NCBI GenBank assembly: GCA_022548915.1
Contig: JAKZES010000004.1
Coordinates: forward strand, 116,837-180,836
From: Verrucomicrobiaceae bacterium E54
Lineage (GTDB): Bacteria > Verrucomicrobiota > Verrucomicrobiia > Verrucomicrobiales > Akkermansiaceae
DNA: 64,000 nucleotides
Reading direction: 5' to 3'
Within the stretch, counting starts at the first letter, position 1. Each line of letters opens with the position of its first letter. Positions 25,986 through 34,849 of the stretch are shown here, piece by piece. A model generated the notes under the pieces. It saw only the letters and a list, made by a program, of their open reading frames with translations. It was not told the DNA's origin and searched no databases. The translations under genes and the position numbers were made by a program.

Positions 25986-27890
25986 TCAAGGTTCCCCGAT
26001 CAGATCAACGGCGAGGAGTTCGACCACCTCCGGGTCGAGGAGAAAGGGGTTCGCTTCCTGGCTCACCCGGCCGTAGCAGATCGTGGTCGGCCCCCGGGTG
26101 ACTTTGGCGACGCTCAGTGTCATCAACTCGGGACCGGCCGGTTCGCCTTCGGCGTCGAAGGTCTGCACCGTCAGCGTGATTTCCAGGTCGGGGTCCGCGA
26201 GGGCCTGGTCGGCGCCGCTCTGGCCGACCGGCAGCCAGGCCACGGCCTTGAGGTCGAGGATGTTCGCGAGGAGGTTCCGCGCCCGCTCCTTGGAAAGCCG
26301 GTCGGTGACGTCCTCGCTGCCGAGTCGCGCGCGCCAGCTTTCGGCGTTGAAGTCGGTGAAGAGGACCAGTTCCTTCGACCCCTTCTGCCGCCGCACGAAA
26401 CTGTTCACGTTCACTTCCGAGATCTTCCAGACCAGGGGAGGGCGCCAGTCCCGGGTGCGGGTGGGGATCAGACCCAGCATCGCCGGGTCGAGCCGGACCA
26501 CCGTGGTGCTTCCTCCGCGGATCGCGTAGAGGTTGCCTTCCGGGTCGTGGCCGAAGCTCAGGGTCAGCTTGCTTCCATCGAAGCCGAGAAAGCGCAGGAG
26601 CAGGAAGGGGCTCTCAAGACCGTAGCGACCGAGGTCGGTGGCGGAGTCGGAGACGAACTCGAGCACCTGTCCTTCGTTGACGGCCTGGAGCAGCGAGAAC
26701 AGGGCCGTCTCCGAGGGCCGGTGCAGCCGGCCGTCGAGCATGACCGAAAAGCGATCCTCGGGGCCATTTCGGCGGACGAGGATGTCATCGCCGATCGCGG
26801 GCGAAATCAGGATGCCGGCGAGACCCCTCGGGGTGATCGACGCGAGGGTCGGGTCGCGCAGCTCGTTGACCGACATCGGCAGGTCCGAGATCGAGGGCAC
26901 GGACTTCTCGGCGAGGTCGGCGGACCGGGGAGTGAGGGGCAAGCGGAACACCGCACCGGGGCGGTCGCTGACGGTTGCCAGCACGCTCGACGCCGACTCC
27001 GACTCGGGCGGGTAAATTTCGAGCAGGGTTTCCTGCTCCTGGCCGAACCGGAGGAGCGCGATCTGATCCAGCGTCTCCGGATCGGTGCCCGGGAGTGTGA
27101 CGGCCGACCGCGAAAGCACCTCGGTCGCCTCGAGGTCGTAGAGTCCCTGCAGAAGCTCAACCACCGCCTCGCGCCGGGATTTCAATTCGAGCGGCTTGAC
27201 GATGCCGAAGGTCTGGTCCGGTCGCTCCCGCGAAAGCCGCAGCTCTCCCGAGCGGTTGCGGATCCGGATCGATTGGATCGTCTGCGGCTGGAAGAGGAAG
27301 GGGTGGTGGTCCCGCAGGCGCTTGAAGCCGTCACCCAGCACGGTGTGGATGTTCCAGGGATCGGTGCAGGCGTAGAGGAAGTCCTTGCGGCTCTTGTCGC
27401 GGGGTTGGAGGAAGATGGTGGGAAAGGTCTCACCGGTTTCCGGGTCCGTCCCGACCCATGCCGTGCGATGGCCGATCATGAACTTCGCCAGCGGGTCATC
27501 CTCCGCGTCCGCCAGGCGGACCCCGATCTGGCCGTCCTCGAATCCCAGGTTCAAGCTCTCGACCTTGTTCCTGGGAATGGCACCCTCGACCCGGGTGCCG
27601 AGGGTGAAGGAGAACAGGGCCTGGATGACCCGGGGATCCACGCGGTCCTTCCAGGGTGAGATCACTTCCCAGCCGTCGGGACCCCGTCGGCAGATGGCGC
27701 TGACCCCGTTTCCCGCGAGCTGCATCTCGACCACCTCGTTCGGATCGAAATCGTAGAGGTGGTCGCCGATCTTCGAGGCCGGGGCTCCGAAGACGCGTGT
27801 GAGATCACCGTCGGCGAGACGCAGACCGGTCAGGCCGGCCGCGATGCAGGCGGCCAGTCCGAGCAAGACGGTGGCAAGAACGGAACGCAT
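25986..27890 (-). CDS. DUF4340-type auxiliary protein of an ABC export-like system
   Basis: 634 residues, one N-terminal membrane helix (residues 5-25) and a large outside domain. Two repeated halves of the DUF4340 type are visible (DLYDF-like start, 'VVEMQLAGNGVSAICRRG', later 'LRLSRERPDQTFGIVKPLEL' and 'LGRYGLESPFLLLRFLGF'). It is the third gene of an operon with a GldG-like protein (4-base gap) and an ABC permease. In other bacteria this set (ATPase, permease, GldG-like, DUF4340) is conserved, with no firmly known substrate; GldFG is linked to gliding in Bacteroidetes. Start ATG 27890. Confidence 0.82.
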   Translation of the reverse strand: MRSVLATVLLGLAACIAAGLTGLRLADGDLTRVFGAPASKIGDHLYDFDPNEVVEMQLAGNGVSAICRRGPDGWEVISPWKDRVDPRVIQALFSFTLGTRVEGAIPRNKVESLNLGFEDGQIGVRLADAEDDPLAKFMIGHRTAWVGTDPETGETFPTIFLQPRDKSRKDFLYACTDPWNIHTVLGDGFKRLRDHHPFLFQPQTIQSIRIRNRSGELRLSRERPDQTFGIVKPLELKSRREAVVELLQGLYDLEATEVLSRSAVTLPGTDPETLDQIALLRFGQEQETLLEIYPPESESASSVLATVSDRPGAVFRLPLTPRSADLAEKSVPSISDLPMSVNELRDPTLASITPRGLAGILISPAIGDDILVRRNGPEDRFSVMLDGRLHRPSETALFSLLQAVNEGQVLEFVSDSATDLGRYGLESPFLLLRFLGFDGSKLTLSFGHDPEGNLYAIRGGSTTVVRLDPAMLGLIPTRTRDWRPPLVWKISEVNVNSFVRRQKGSKELVLFTDFNAESWRARLGSEDVTDRLSKERARNLLANILDLKAVAWLPVGQSGADQALADPDLEITLTVQTFDAEGEPAGPELMTLSVAKVTRGPTTICYGRVSQEANPFLLDPEVVELLAVDLIGEP

Positions 27891-27894
27891 GGAC

Positions 27895-29418
27895 TCAGGC
27901 TCGTCGCGCCGACCACACCGAGGCGCCGATCAGCAGCAGCAGGGCGGGAAGGATCACGAGATTGAGACGGTTGATGTAGGTGATCTGGGGCTCCAGAAGC
28001 GGCAGGCGGTAGCGCGGAATGTTGCGGGCGGATTCGCCGGCGAGCGCCTCGCGGCCGACGAGCCAGTTCGAGCAACTCGCCAGCAGGTCGAGGTTGGCCT
28101 TGCGCACGTTGTCCGGTCGCATGAAGGCGGAATTGCCCAGCACGATCATGCGCGAGACCCTGCCGGCGGTGCGATCGTCGGTGGCGTTGCCGCGCAGCAC
28201 GGCCGCCGCGAGTGGAACCGGCGCCGCCAGATCCTCCTCGGGATTGAACTCGACGCTCTCCGCGGGAAAGTCCGTCTCGCCCCAGAAGCGCGGATCCGCT
28301 TCGACCAGCGTGAAGGGTTGAATCCGGCGGTTGAGCAGGTCCTCGGCGCCTTCCCGGACCTCGAGGGCCCGCGTAACCCCCTCGAAGCCGGTGGTCTTCT
28401 CCCACAGATCGCGGGTGAACTCCATGCCCTCGGTGAAGCCGGCGGTGACCGAGGTGCGGACGAGTCCGTCGATCTCGCTCACCACGTGTTCGCTGCGCGG
28501 CGTGACCCCGTGCTCCCGCAGGAATGCCCGCAGCCTGCGGGGTGGATCGTGGGTTCCCACGGTGACAAGAATGGCCGCGCGCGGCCGTGACCAGTAATCT
28601 TCCAGGACCTGGATTTCCTCGCTGGTGAAATCGTAGGCGGCGTCGATGACCGCAATCGCCTCGATGTCGTCGGGCACCCTCTCGACACCGGCGAAGGGAA
28701 CGCGCTCCGGCAGAATGTTCTGCGACAGCAGGTTCGACGCGAAGACGGTCCACAGTCCTTCGTTCTCCGTGCTCGTCAGGTCGCTCTTGTCGGCGAGGAC
28801 CCACATTTTCCGCCGCCTTCCCTCGATCGCCTCCACGAGACCGGCGCGCATCGCATCTTCACCGAGGAATGCGCGAACCTTGCGCTGCTGGTTGGCGTCG
28901 GTCTCGAAGACCAGCATGTCCTCGATTTTGGCGACATGGACGTGGGGACTCCGGCCTTGGTCTCCGGTCGAACTCCTCTCTTCGGGCGCCCGCGCGTCGA
29001 TGATCACCATGTCCTGGCTGAAGACGAGGCCATACTCGGCCGAGAGCGACTCGGCGACATCATTGGCCCGGATCGGGTCGACGAGTCGCAGCCGGATCTT
29101 GCCACCGGACAGTCGCGCGTATTCTTCGGCGAGCGGGCGGATCCGATCATAGAAGGGCGAGTCGGCGCGAAAGGCCACGATCAGGTCGATGGCTTGCTCC
29201 CGGTTGCGCACGGCGTCCGATTCCAGGTAGCGGCGGGTCGAGCCCGCCAGGGTGAAGCCCAGGTTGTCGCTGAGATCGATCGGTCGCGAGTGCCGGGAGC
29301 CGAGGAAATTCACGGCCAGGAAGAGGCAGATCACGAACACGACCTGGAGCACCGACAGGAAGCCGGTGCCCGGGCGGCGGGACGGCGGGTGAACCGTTTT
29401 GGATTCGGGATCGCTCAT
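27895..29418 (-). CDS. GldG-like ABC transporter auxiliary protein
   Basis: 507 residues with a membrane helix at each end (about 24-42 and 482-502) and a large external domain between them. The order matches GldG/ABC-transporter-auxiliary proteins: N-terminal DSPFYDRIRPLAEEYARLSGGKIRLRLVDP, a thioredoxin-like ligand domain, and MIVLGNSAFM before the C-terminal helix. It overlaps the permease gene by 4 bases (ATGA) and is 4 bases from the DUF4340 gene, so the three are one transcription unit. Confidence 0.87.
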   Translation of the reverse strand: MSDPESKTVHPPSRRPGTGFLSVLQVVFVICLFLAVNFLGSRHSRPIDLSDNLGFTLAGSTRRYLESDAVRNREQAIDLIVAFRADSPFYDRIRPLAEEYARLSGGKIRLRLVDPIRANDVAESLSAEYGLVFSQDMVIIDARAPEERSSTGDQGRSPHVHVAKIEDMLVFETDANQQRKVRAFLGEDAMRAGLVEAIEGRRRKMWVLADKSDLTSTENEGLWTVFASNLLSQNILPERVPFAGVERVPDDIEAIAVIDAAYDFTSEEIQVLEDYWSRPRAAILVTVGTHDPPRRLRAFLREHGVTPRSEHVVSEIDGLVRTSVTAGFTEGMEFTRDLWEKTTGFEGVTRALEVREGAEDLLNRRIQPFTLVEADPRFWGETDFPAESVEFNPEEDLAAPVPLAAAVLRGNATDDRTAGRVSRMIVLGNSAFMRPDNVRKANLDLLASCSNWLVGREALAGESARNIPRYRLPLLEPQITYINRLNLVILPALLLLIGASVWSARRA

Positions 29419-30167
29419 CGTTTCCAGCGCCGGTAGTCGACGACGTGATAGGTGAGGAAGAGGACGGTGCCTGCGAGGGTAAGGTAGTAGAGGACCGGCC
29501 GGGAATCAATCCAGCCCCGGGCGAAGAAGGCCAGGTGCTCCTGGCAGGAGATGTGCCGGAACAGGCCCGCACCGCGGAAGGCACCCCCCCAGATCACCGG
29601 CACGTAGCCGAGGAAGAAGATCAGCATCAGCAGGCAGAGGGTCAGGAGGCCGGCGATGATCTGGCTCGATGTCAGCGACGAGGCCAGACAGCCGATGGCC
29701 GTGAAGGCGGCCCCCATCAGGAACAGGATCAGGTAGGTGCCGATCAGTTCTCCGGGCGTCCATCCCTCGGGCAGCTCGGCGACCCAGTGGAAGATCTGGA
29801 ACTGGAAGACCGTGGGCACCCACATCAGGACGTAGAAGATCAGGGCGGCCCCGTATTTCGACAGGACGACCTGTCCGGTCTTCACCGGCGCGGTGAGCAG
29901 GGTCTCCAGCGTGCCGCTCCGCTCTTCCTCGGCGAAGGTCCGCATCGTGATCAGCGGGAAGATGAAGAGGAACCAGAACCAGAAGACCGGCGAGTGGAAG
30001 GTCGCGAAGACCAGGCTGTGCTGGGACGGGCTCTCGGTGAAGCCCTTCATCGAGGTCGAGATCCCGATGCCGTTGAAAAACACGACCAGCGCGATCATCA
30101 CCCACCCGAAGGGGTTGTGGAAGTAGCCTTTCAGCTCCTTTCGGAGAAGGATGAGAAGGGTGCGCAT
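29415..30167 (-). CDS. ABC-2 type permease, GldF-like
   Basis: 250 residues, six predicted membrane helices. The N-terminal amphipathic lead (RTLLILLRKELKGYFHNPFG) and TMRTFAEEERSGTLETLLTAPVKTGQVVLSKY are typical of ABC-2/GldF permeases (coupling helix motif). First gene of the three-gene unit. The expected ATP-binding subunit is not found upstream: 30168-30445 has no coding sequence I can support, and the next gene is pdxH. Confidence 0.88.
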   Translation of the reverse strand: MRTLLILLRKELKGYFHNPFGWVMIALVVFFNGIGISTSMKGFTESPSQHSLVFATFHSPVFWFWFLFIFPLITMRTFAEEERSGTLETLLTAPVKTGQVVLSKYGAALIFYVLMWVPTVFQFQIFHWVAELPEGWTPGELIGTYLILFLMGAAFTAIGCLASSLTSSQIIAGLLTLCLLMLIFFLGYVPVIWGGAFRGAGLFRHISCQEHLAFFARGWIDSRPVLYYLTLAGTVLFLTYHVVDYRRWKR

Positions 30168-30445
30168 GGGGTGTGTTCGGATAGCGTCGCCGGGCGGGCC
30201 GCCTGCTTAGGCCATCGGCGCGGAGCGGCCAAGCGCCAAGTCAGAGCCCGGACTACTGCTCCGTCCAGATTGAAGTGATGGATCCGTGGGAGGATGCAGG
30301 TCGTGGAGGTGATTCAGGCATCGTCGCTCGGACCGATCACGGGCAAGCACCGGGAGGGCCTGCCCGGGGCGGGCGCCACCCAGTCGATCAATCACGATGA
30401 CCCGTTGGCGACGACTCCATCCATCCGTTCAAGTTGGACAAAGCA

Positions 30446-31081
30446 CTACGGCGACAGGCGCTCGATTTTCCAGTTCTCGCCCGACCGGGTGTAGAGAAAG
30501 CGGTCATGCAGCCGCGCGGGCCCTCCCTGCCAGAATTCGACCGTGCTTGGCACCACCCGGTAGCCGCCCCAGAAGGAGGGCAGGGGAATCTCGCCGTGGG
30601 CGAACTTGTCCTTCAGCTCGTTGAGCTTCTGCATCAGCAGCTTGCGCGAGGAAATCACCGAGCTCTGGCAGGAGACCCAGGCACCCAGCCGCGACTCCCG
30701 GGGCCGGCTGGCAAAGTAGCGCAGCGACTCCGCGGAACTGATCTTCTCGGCCCGGCCCTGGATGATGACCTGGCGCTCGAGCGTGACCCACGGGAACATC
30801 AGCGAAACCCGGGGGTTGCCGGCGATGTGGGCCGACTTGCGGCTTTCGTAGTTGGTGAAAAACACGAAGCCGGAAACGTCGAAATACTTCAGCAGCACCG
30901 TGCGCAGCAGCGGCATGCCGCCCTCGTCGACCGTGGCGAGGGACATCGCGTTGGGTTCGGGGATGCCGAGCTCCACGGCCTGATTGAACCATGAGCCGAA
31001 CTGCTCGACCGGCTCGGCCGCCAGATCCTCACGATGCAGTCCGCGGTCGCTGTATTCCTTTCGAAACTCGGACAAGTCCAT
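30446..31081 (-). CDS. pdxH: Pyridoxamine 5'-phosphate oxidase
   Basis: FMN enzyme oxidising pyridoxamine/pyridoxine 5'-phosphate to PLP, 211 residues, usual length. Motifs: PEPNAMSLATV, RTVLLKYFDVSGFVFFTNYESRK (FMN phosphate site), MFPWVTLERQVIIQGRAEKIS, SRPRESRLGAWVSCQSSVISSR, SFWGGYRVVPSTVEFWQGGPARLHDR (C-terminal signature) and the terminal RLSP. Stand-alone gene; start ATG 31081. Confidence 0.96.
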   Translation of the reverse strand: MDLSEFRKEYSDRGLHREDLAAEPVEQFGSWFNQAVELGIPEPNAMSLATVDEGGMPLLRTVLLKYFDVSGFVFFTNYESRKSAHIAGNPRVSLMFPWVTLERQVIIQGRAEKISSAESLRYFASRPRESRLGAWVSCQSSVISSRKLLMQKLNELKDKFAHGEIPLPSFWGGYRVVPSTVEFWQGGPARLHDRFLYTRSGENWKIERLSP

Positions 31082-31137
31082 GCGCCCTTCGTAGCTCGGC
31101 TGGGTGATATCCCAATGCCAAAGATGACGTCATACAA

Positions 31138-31175
31138 AAAAGGCGCTCCGGATTTCCCGAAGCACCTTTTCCCAG
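31138..31175 (-). terminator. Intrinsic terminator downstream of the Calx-beta/LTD gene
   Basis: On the minus strand AAAAGGTGCTTCGG pairs with CCGGAGCGCCTTTT (31157-31170 with 31138-31151; two non-Watson-Crick positions), loop of 5, followed by T residues. It starts about 25 bases after the stop of the gene ending at 31196. The A/T flanks make it potentially bidirectional, but pdxH points away from it. Confidence 0.7.
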
Positions 31176-31195
31176 ATCGACAATCTTGACAGGAT

Positions 31196-34051
31196 TCAGG
31201 GACGAGTGCCCGTCAGTCGCCCGAATAGCGCACCGGCGGGTGCATTGGTCTTCGGCACTCGCACAGTGATCGTGTCTACCGCGCTACCATTCTCCTCGAC
31301 GGTCACTGTAACACCGTTGCCATCGGCGGGAGAACTGATCGCTCCGATTGGGACAATATTCGCTCCAGAGAAGTCCAAATCGGCAACCCACTGGAATGTC
31401 GCCGTGGTGACACTCTCTGACTCATCGCTCCGGTTGAAGGTGAAGATGAAGTCGCTGTTGTCAGTCGATGCGGTCGGTAGAATCGATGGATCGACGGCAA
31501 GAGGGTCACCACCGAGGATGAATTCGAGCACGTTCGCAATACCGTCGCCGCTGCCTCCATTCTCGGCATCATCTTCTGCGCCGTTGTTTGACGGGGTAAG
31601 ACCCTTGGAGTCTGCCCAAGTATCATACGGATCGGCGGTGCCTAGCGTGAACGCGGTCGTGTCGAACGGCACAAGGCTCGCACCATCGCTTGCGAGCGTC
31701 CAGTTGCCAGCCACATCACCGATCAGCGGCAGGTAGCCTGCAAAAGTTGGCGAAATCGACCGGCCTGCGGAATAGACGCCACCATCCGTACTGTCCGGAA
31801 GGAGGACGGCCGTCGTGCCTGACGTTAGTCCGGTTCCGGTGAGGTTTGGAGCGCCCTCGCTCGAGATCAGGGCAACGAACGAGGTGACGGTACGGAAGTC
31901 GCTCCCTTGATAGGCGTAGAGGGTGTCGCCGGAGGTGGAGAGAGCCACCTGACTGTCTTCCACAGCGGCGACACCGATGTTGGTGGAGATGGTCGCGGAG
32001 CTTCCGGGCTCATCGATGAGGACGATGGTGCCGGACGGAACCCCACCAATGGGGCTGGTCCAGCGAATGGTGCCCTCATTCGAGTCGACGAAGCCTCCTC
32101 CCGCACCAACCGCCCCACCATCCCATTCGTCGTCGGTGAAGAAGATCACCTGACCTGCATCGATGTCCTGAAGAGCGACGAAAGCAAGATTGTCGCCACC
32201 GTCGGAGTTGAATCCTGTGAAGGCAATCGAGCCAGGCGAGAGGTTCGGTGTGATCACCGTGTCGCCGTCGTCCTGTACCGTGACGGTGGACGTGTCGCCC
32301 ACGTAGCCGGTTGCAGATGCCGCAAGGGTGACCACAATATCCCCATCCACTTCCAGGTCGTCCGCTGCGGTGATTGGGAAGGTCGCACTCGGGTCGTTTG
32401 CGAGAATCGTGACAGTCGCTGGCACGATGGCCTCGGTGGTGTCGCCGGAGGTCAGCGTCACGATGAGATCGTTCGTGGGGGCGGGAGTGGCAGTCACGGT
32501 TCCAGTGGAAGCGGTTCCGGCGGTGTTCTCGGTGAACGAGGTAGGGGATGCACTAAGGGTGAGGATGGGCTGCGTGCAGAAGGCCGAGCCGTCGACCTTG
32601 GTTCCCGGCGAAAGCTGAGCCCCGCCGCTTCCGACCACGAAAGAGTGATCTGTGTACGGACCCGGCGTGGCGTCGGATTCGAGATTGACCGAGTCGAGGG
32701 CGGTGGGTGCGAATGGACTGTCATAGCTGCAGGTCATGACGACCGCCGCGGTGTTGTCTTGGATGGTCAGGGTATCGGCCGGGTTGAGGGAGAGCGATCC
32801 CGTCGAGGCTGCAACCGCTTGCGTGCCATCGATGCCGGTAGTTGTCGGCGGGAGCTCGTCAAACACAAGAATCGCACAATCGGTGCCCAGGATGGTTCCA
32901 GGTGCGAAGGTGTGTCGGAGGCTGCTCTCGTCCGAAATCGTCCATCCGGAAATGTCCAAGGGGGACCCCGAGGTGTTCACAAGCTCAATGAACTCATCGG
33001 CGCCATTGGCGATTCCGTCGCCGTTGAGATCGAGATCGAAATTGTTGGGGTAAATCTCGTTGATGATCAGGTCTGCGTTGTCCGCGAAGTCGTCGTTCAC
33101 CGTGAGGTCAGCAGTCCCGTCGAAAAAGCCCACTCCCGCAGCTGTGAAGGTCACCGTTTGCGGGCCATCGAATATGGAGTCGTCCACAGCGGTCACGGTC
33201 ACATCCACAGTGTCTTCGCCGACCAGAAAATCGGCGGTGAGTGGAACGGTGGCCTCACCGGTGTCATTCGATGTGAGCGTGACCGTGGCGGCCGAGGTAG
33301 TTGGTCCATCGCGGAAGACCGAAAGCGTGGTGGAGCCGCCGCTTTCCGAGATTTCGAAGTCAGTCAGAAATAAAAACAATTGCACCGGGGCAGCGCCGCC
33401 GGTCGTAAAGGGTGTCGAATCGAACGGAAGGCTTGCCTCTCCGTCGGAGTCCTCGGTGGTCCAGTTGAAAGGGTCCGCGATCAGCGGAATGTAATCCGCG
33501 AACGTGGCCTGCCCGCTCCGAGCCCCTGAATACTCACCCCCATCTGGATTGCCGAATGTGGTGAAAGTGAATGCGGTTGTCCCCTCGGTAAGGCCAGAAC
33601 CGGTCAGATCTCCGAAGTTGCCGGCCTCATTGGCGACTGCCGCGAGAAAGGTGGTGACCGTTGTGTCATTGGGACCCTCAAAGGCGAAGATGGCATCACC
33701 GCCAGCGGCCAAATTCATGCCTCCGGTTCCGTCGACCAACGTGCCAAGGCTCGCCGTCAAAGTGCTCGAACTCGCCGTATCCGTGAACACGACCACGGTG
33801 CCGGCCGGAGTCGGAGAGGGGTCACTCGTCCAAGAAATCGCTCCTTCGCCCGTATTCAGCCCTCCTGCCCCGTCGGACTCGTTGTCGGTGAAGTGGATCG
33901 TGGTGCTCGGGGGAATGTCCACCAAGGCCACAATCGCAAAGTCGTCGTCGCCGTCCACGTTGAATCCGGTAAACGCAATGTCGCCGGGATTGAGTGCGTG
34001 GGTTGCTTGAAAACCAAATGCTGCGAAAACAAGTGCGGGGAGCGTCCTCAT
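31196..34051 (-). CDS. Secreted multidomain protein: duplicated module, Calx-beta and lamin-tail domains
   Basis: 951 residues from ATG 34051, which opens a signal peptide (MRTLPALVFAAFGFQATHA); an ATG at 34159 adds 36 unlikely residues. A module of about 200 residues begins NPGDIAFTGFNVDGDD and recurs near residue 603 (SPGSIAFTGFNSDGGD), so the protein carries an internal duplication. Between them are a Calx-beta repeat (about 220-322, DDxxDG type Ca sites), a lamin-tail domain (about 324-490, LIINEIYPN...DEFIELVN) and a second Calx-beta (490-595). The C-terminus has GDGIANVLEFILGGDP, common in secreted Verrucomicrobia proteins and perhaps a sorting region. GC looks clearly lower than neighbouring genes. 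Probably surface or secreted; no enzyme motif. Confidence 0.82.
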   Translation of the reverse strand: MRTLPALVFAAFGFQATHALNPGDIAFTGFNVDGDDDFAIVALVDIPPSTTIHFTDNESDGAGGLNTGEGAISWTSDPSPTPAGTVVVFTDTASSSTLTASLGTLVDGTGGMNLAAGGDAIFAFEGPNDTTVTTFLAAVANEAGNFGDLTGSGLTEGTTAFTFTTFGNPDGGEYSGARSGQATFADYIPLIADPFNWTTEDSDGEASLPFDSTPFTTGGAAPVQLFLFLTDFEISESGGSTTLSVFRDGPTTSAATVTLTSNDTGEATVPLTADFLVGEDTVDVTVTAVDDSIFDGPQTVTFTAAGVGFFDGTADLTVNDDFADNADLIINEIYPNNFDLDLNGDGIANGADEFIELVNTSGSPLDISGWTISDESSLRHTFAPGTILGTDCAILVFDELPPTTTGIDGTQAVAASTGSLSLNPADTLTIQDNTAAVVMTCSYDSPFAPTALDSVNLESDATPGPYTDHSFVVGSGGAQLSPGTKVDGSAFCTQPILTLSASPTSFTENTAGTASTGTVTATPAPTNDLIVTLTSGDTTEAIVPATVTILANDPSATFPITAADDLEVDGDIVVTLAASATGYVGDTSTVTVQDDGDTVITPNLSPGSIAFTGFNSDGGDNLAFVALQDIDAGQVIFFTDDEWDGGAVGAGGGFVDSNEGTIRWTSPIGGVPSGTIVLIDEPGSSATISTNIGVAAVEDSQVALSTSGDTLYAYQGSDFRTVTSFVALISSEGAPNLTGTGLTSGTTAVLLPDSTDGGVYSAGRSISPTFAGYLPLIGDVAGNWTLASDGASLVPFDTTAFTLGTADPYDTWADSKGLTPSNNGAEDDAENGGSGDGIANVLEFILGGDPLAVDPSILPTASTDNSDFIFTFNRSDESESVTTATFQWVADLDFSGANIVPIGAISSPADGNGVTVTVEENGSAVDTITVRVPKTNAPAGALFGRLTGTRP

Positions 34052-34243
34052 GGGAATGTCTGGTTCTGGGTAATCTGTGCGACGGCGAAGCCGTTCAGGC
34101 GCGAAACCGTTACTGGAGTAGCTAGCAGGCTTCATGCCGCCAAGCGCCGTTAGAGACATTCTGGTGACCTTATTGCCACAAAAATCCGGTCAATTGAGGG
34201 TTGTACCGGGATTGCAGGACGATTTTTCTTGAGTGTTACGAAT

Positions 34244-34263
34244 CTTTCGGTAAATACTGAAAG
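34244..34263. promoter_or_regulatory. Imperfect palindrome before the GbsR-type regulator gene
   Basis: CTTTC (34244-34248) and GAAAG (34259-34263) form symmetrical ends around GGTAAATACT, directly before the ATG at 34265. The inner word AAATACTG (34252-34259) recurs at 34831-34838, 19 bases before the next gene. It could be the operator through which the regulator controls itself and the epimerase gene. Confidence 0.35.
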
Positions 34264-34264
34264 T

Positions 34265-34786
34265 ATGAAAATCGGGGTGGATAAATTGCAGGCAGCCCGC
34301 GATGAATTTGTCGGCCAGTGGGGCGCGCTTGGCACGCAGTGGGGCATCAACCGCACGATGGCGCAGATCCACGCCCTGCTGATCACCGCGCCGGAGCCGA
34401 TGAGCACCGACGACGTGATGGAGGCGCTCGAGGTCAGCCGGGGAAACGCCCACACCAACCTCAAGGAACTGGTCGCCTGGGGCTTGGTCCGGAGCGTGGT
34501 CAAGAAGGGTCAGCGGAGGGAGTTTTTCGAGGCGGACAAGGATGTCTGGCACATTTTCACCACCGTGGCCCGGGAGCGGAAACGCCGCGAGATCGAGCCG
34601 GCGATCCACGTGTTGAGCAAGTGCGCGAAGGAGACCGAGGACATCGGGAGCAAGGAGGGAAAGGATTTTCACGAACAGATGCGGGAACTCGAGGAGTTCG
34701 TCGCCTTTGCCTCGAAGGTCGCCGACAAGATCTCCGGCATGAAGCACGGCTTCGCCGTGCAGCTGGCTGCAAAGCTCTTGAAATGA
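34265..34786 (+). CDS. GbsR/MarR-family transcriptional regulator
   Basis: 173 residues. A winged helix-turn-helix of the GbsR type is visible: GINRTMAQIHALLITAPEPMSTDDVMEALEVSRGNAHTNLKELVAWGLV followed by the wing KKGQRREFFEADKDVW. The C-terminal helices (EIEPAIHVLSKCAKE...) form the dimer/effector part. GbsR proteins repress osmoprotectant or related genes in response to ligands such as choline; the ligand here is unknown. ATG 34265 is preferred over an in-frame upstream start (34229) because the palindrome covers that stretch. It is followed by the epimerase gene on the same strand (63-base gap). Confidence 0.87.
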   Translation: MKIGVDKLQAARDEFVGQWGALGTQWGINRTMAQIHALLITAPEPMSTDDVMEALEVSRGNAHTNLKELVAWGLVRSVVKKGQRREFFEADKDVWHIFTTVARERKRREIEPAIHVLSKCAKETEDIGSKEGKDFHEQMRELEEFVAFASKVADKISGMKHGFAVQLAAKLLK

Positions 34787-34830
34787 TTTTTCTTCTCGCG
34801 CCGTATTTCATTTTTTCCTGAAACACCCGA

Positions 34831-34838
34831 AAATACTG
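34831..34838 (+). promoter_or_regulatory. AAATACTG motif before the TIGR01777 epimerase gene
   Basis: Repeats the inner word of the palindrome at 34244-34263, in the same orientation, preceded by CCGA as the first is preceded by CGGT. A reverse-type word (GTATTTCA) is at 34803-34810. Candidate second binding site for the GbsR-type regulator. Confidence 0.25.
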
Positions 34839-34849
34839 TCCAACACGTC

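Noticed and set aside
34052..34200. Possible cyclic-di-GMP or other riboswitch upstream of the Calx-beta/LTD gene (minus strand)
   Set aside because: A few words (AAGCC, CTAGCTAC) recall GEMM elements, but the conserved core and stems cannot be fitted.
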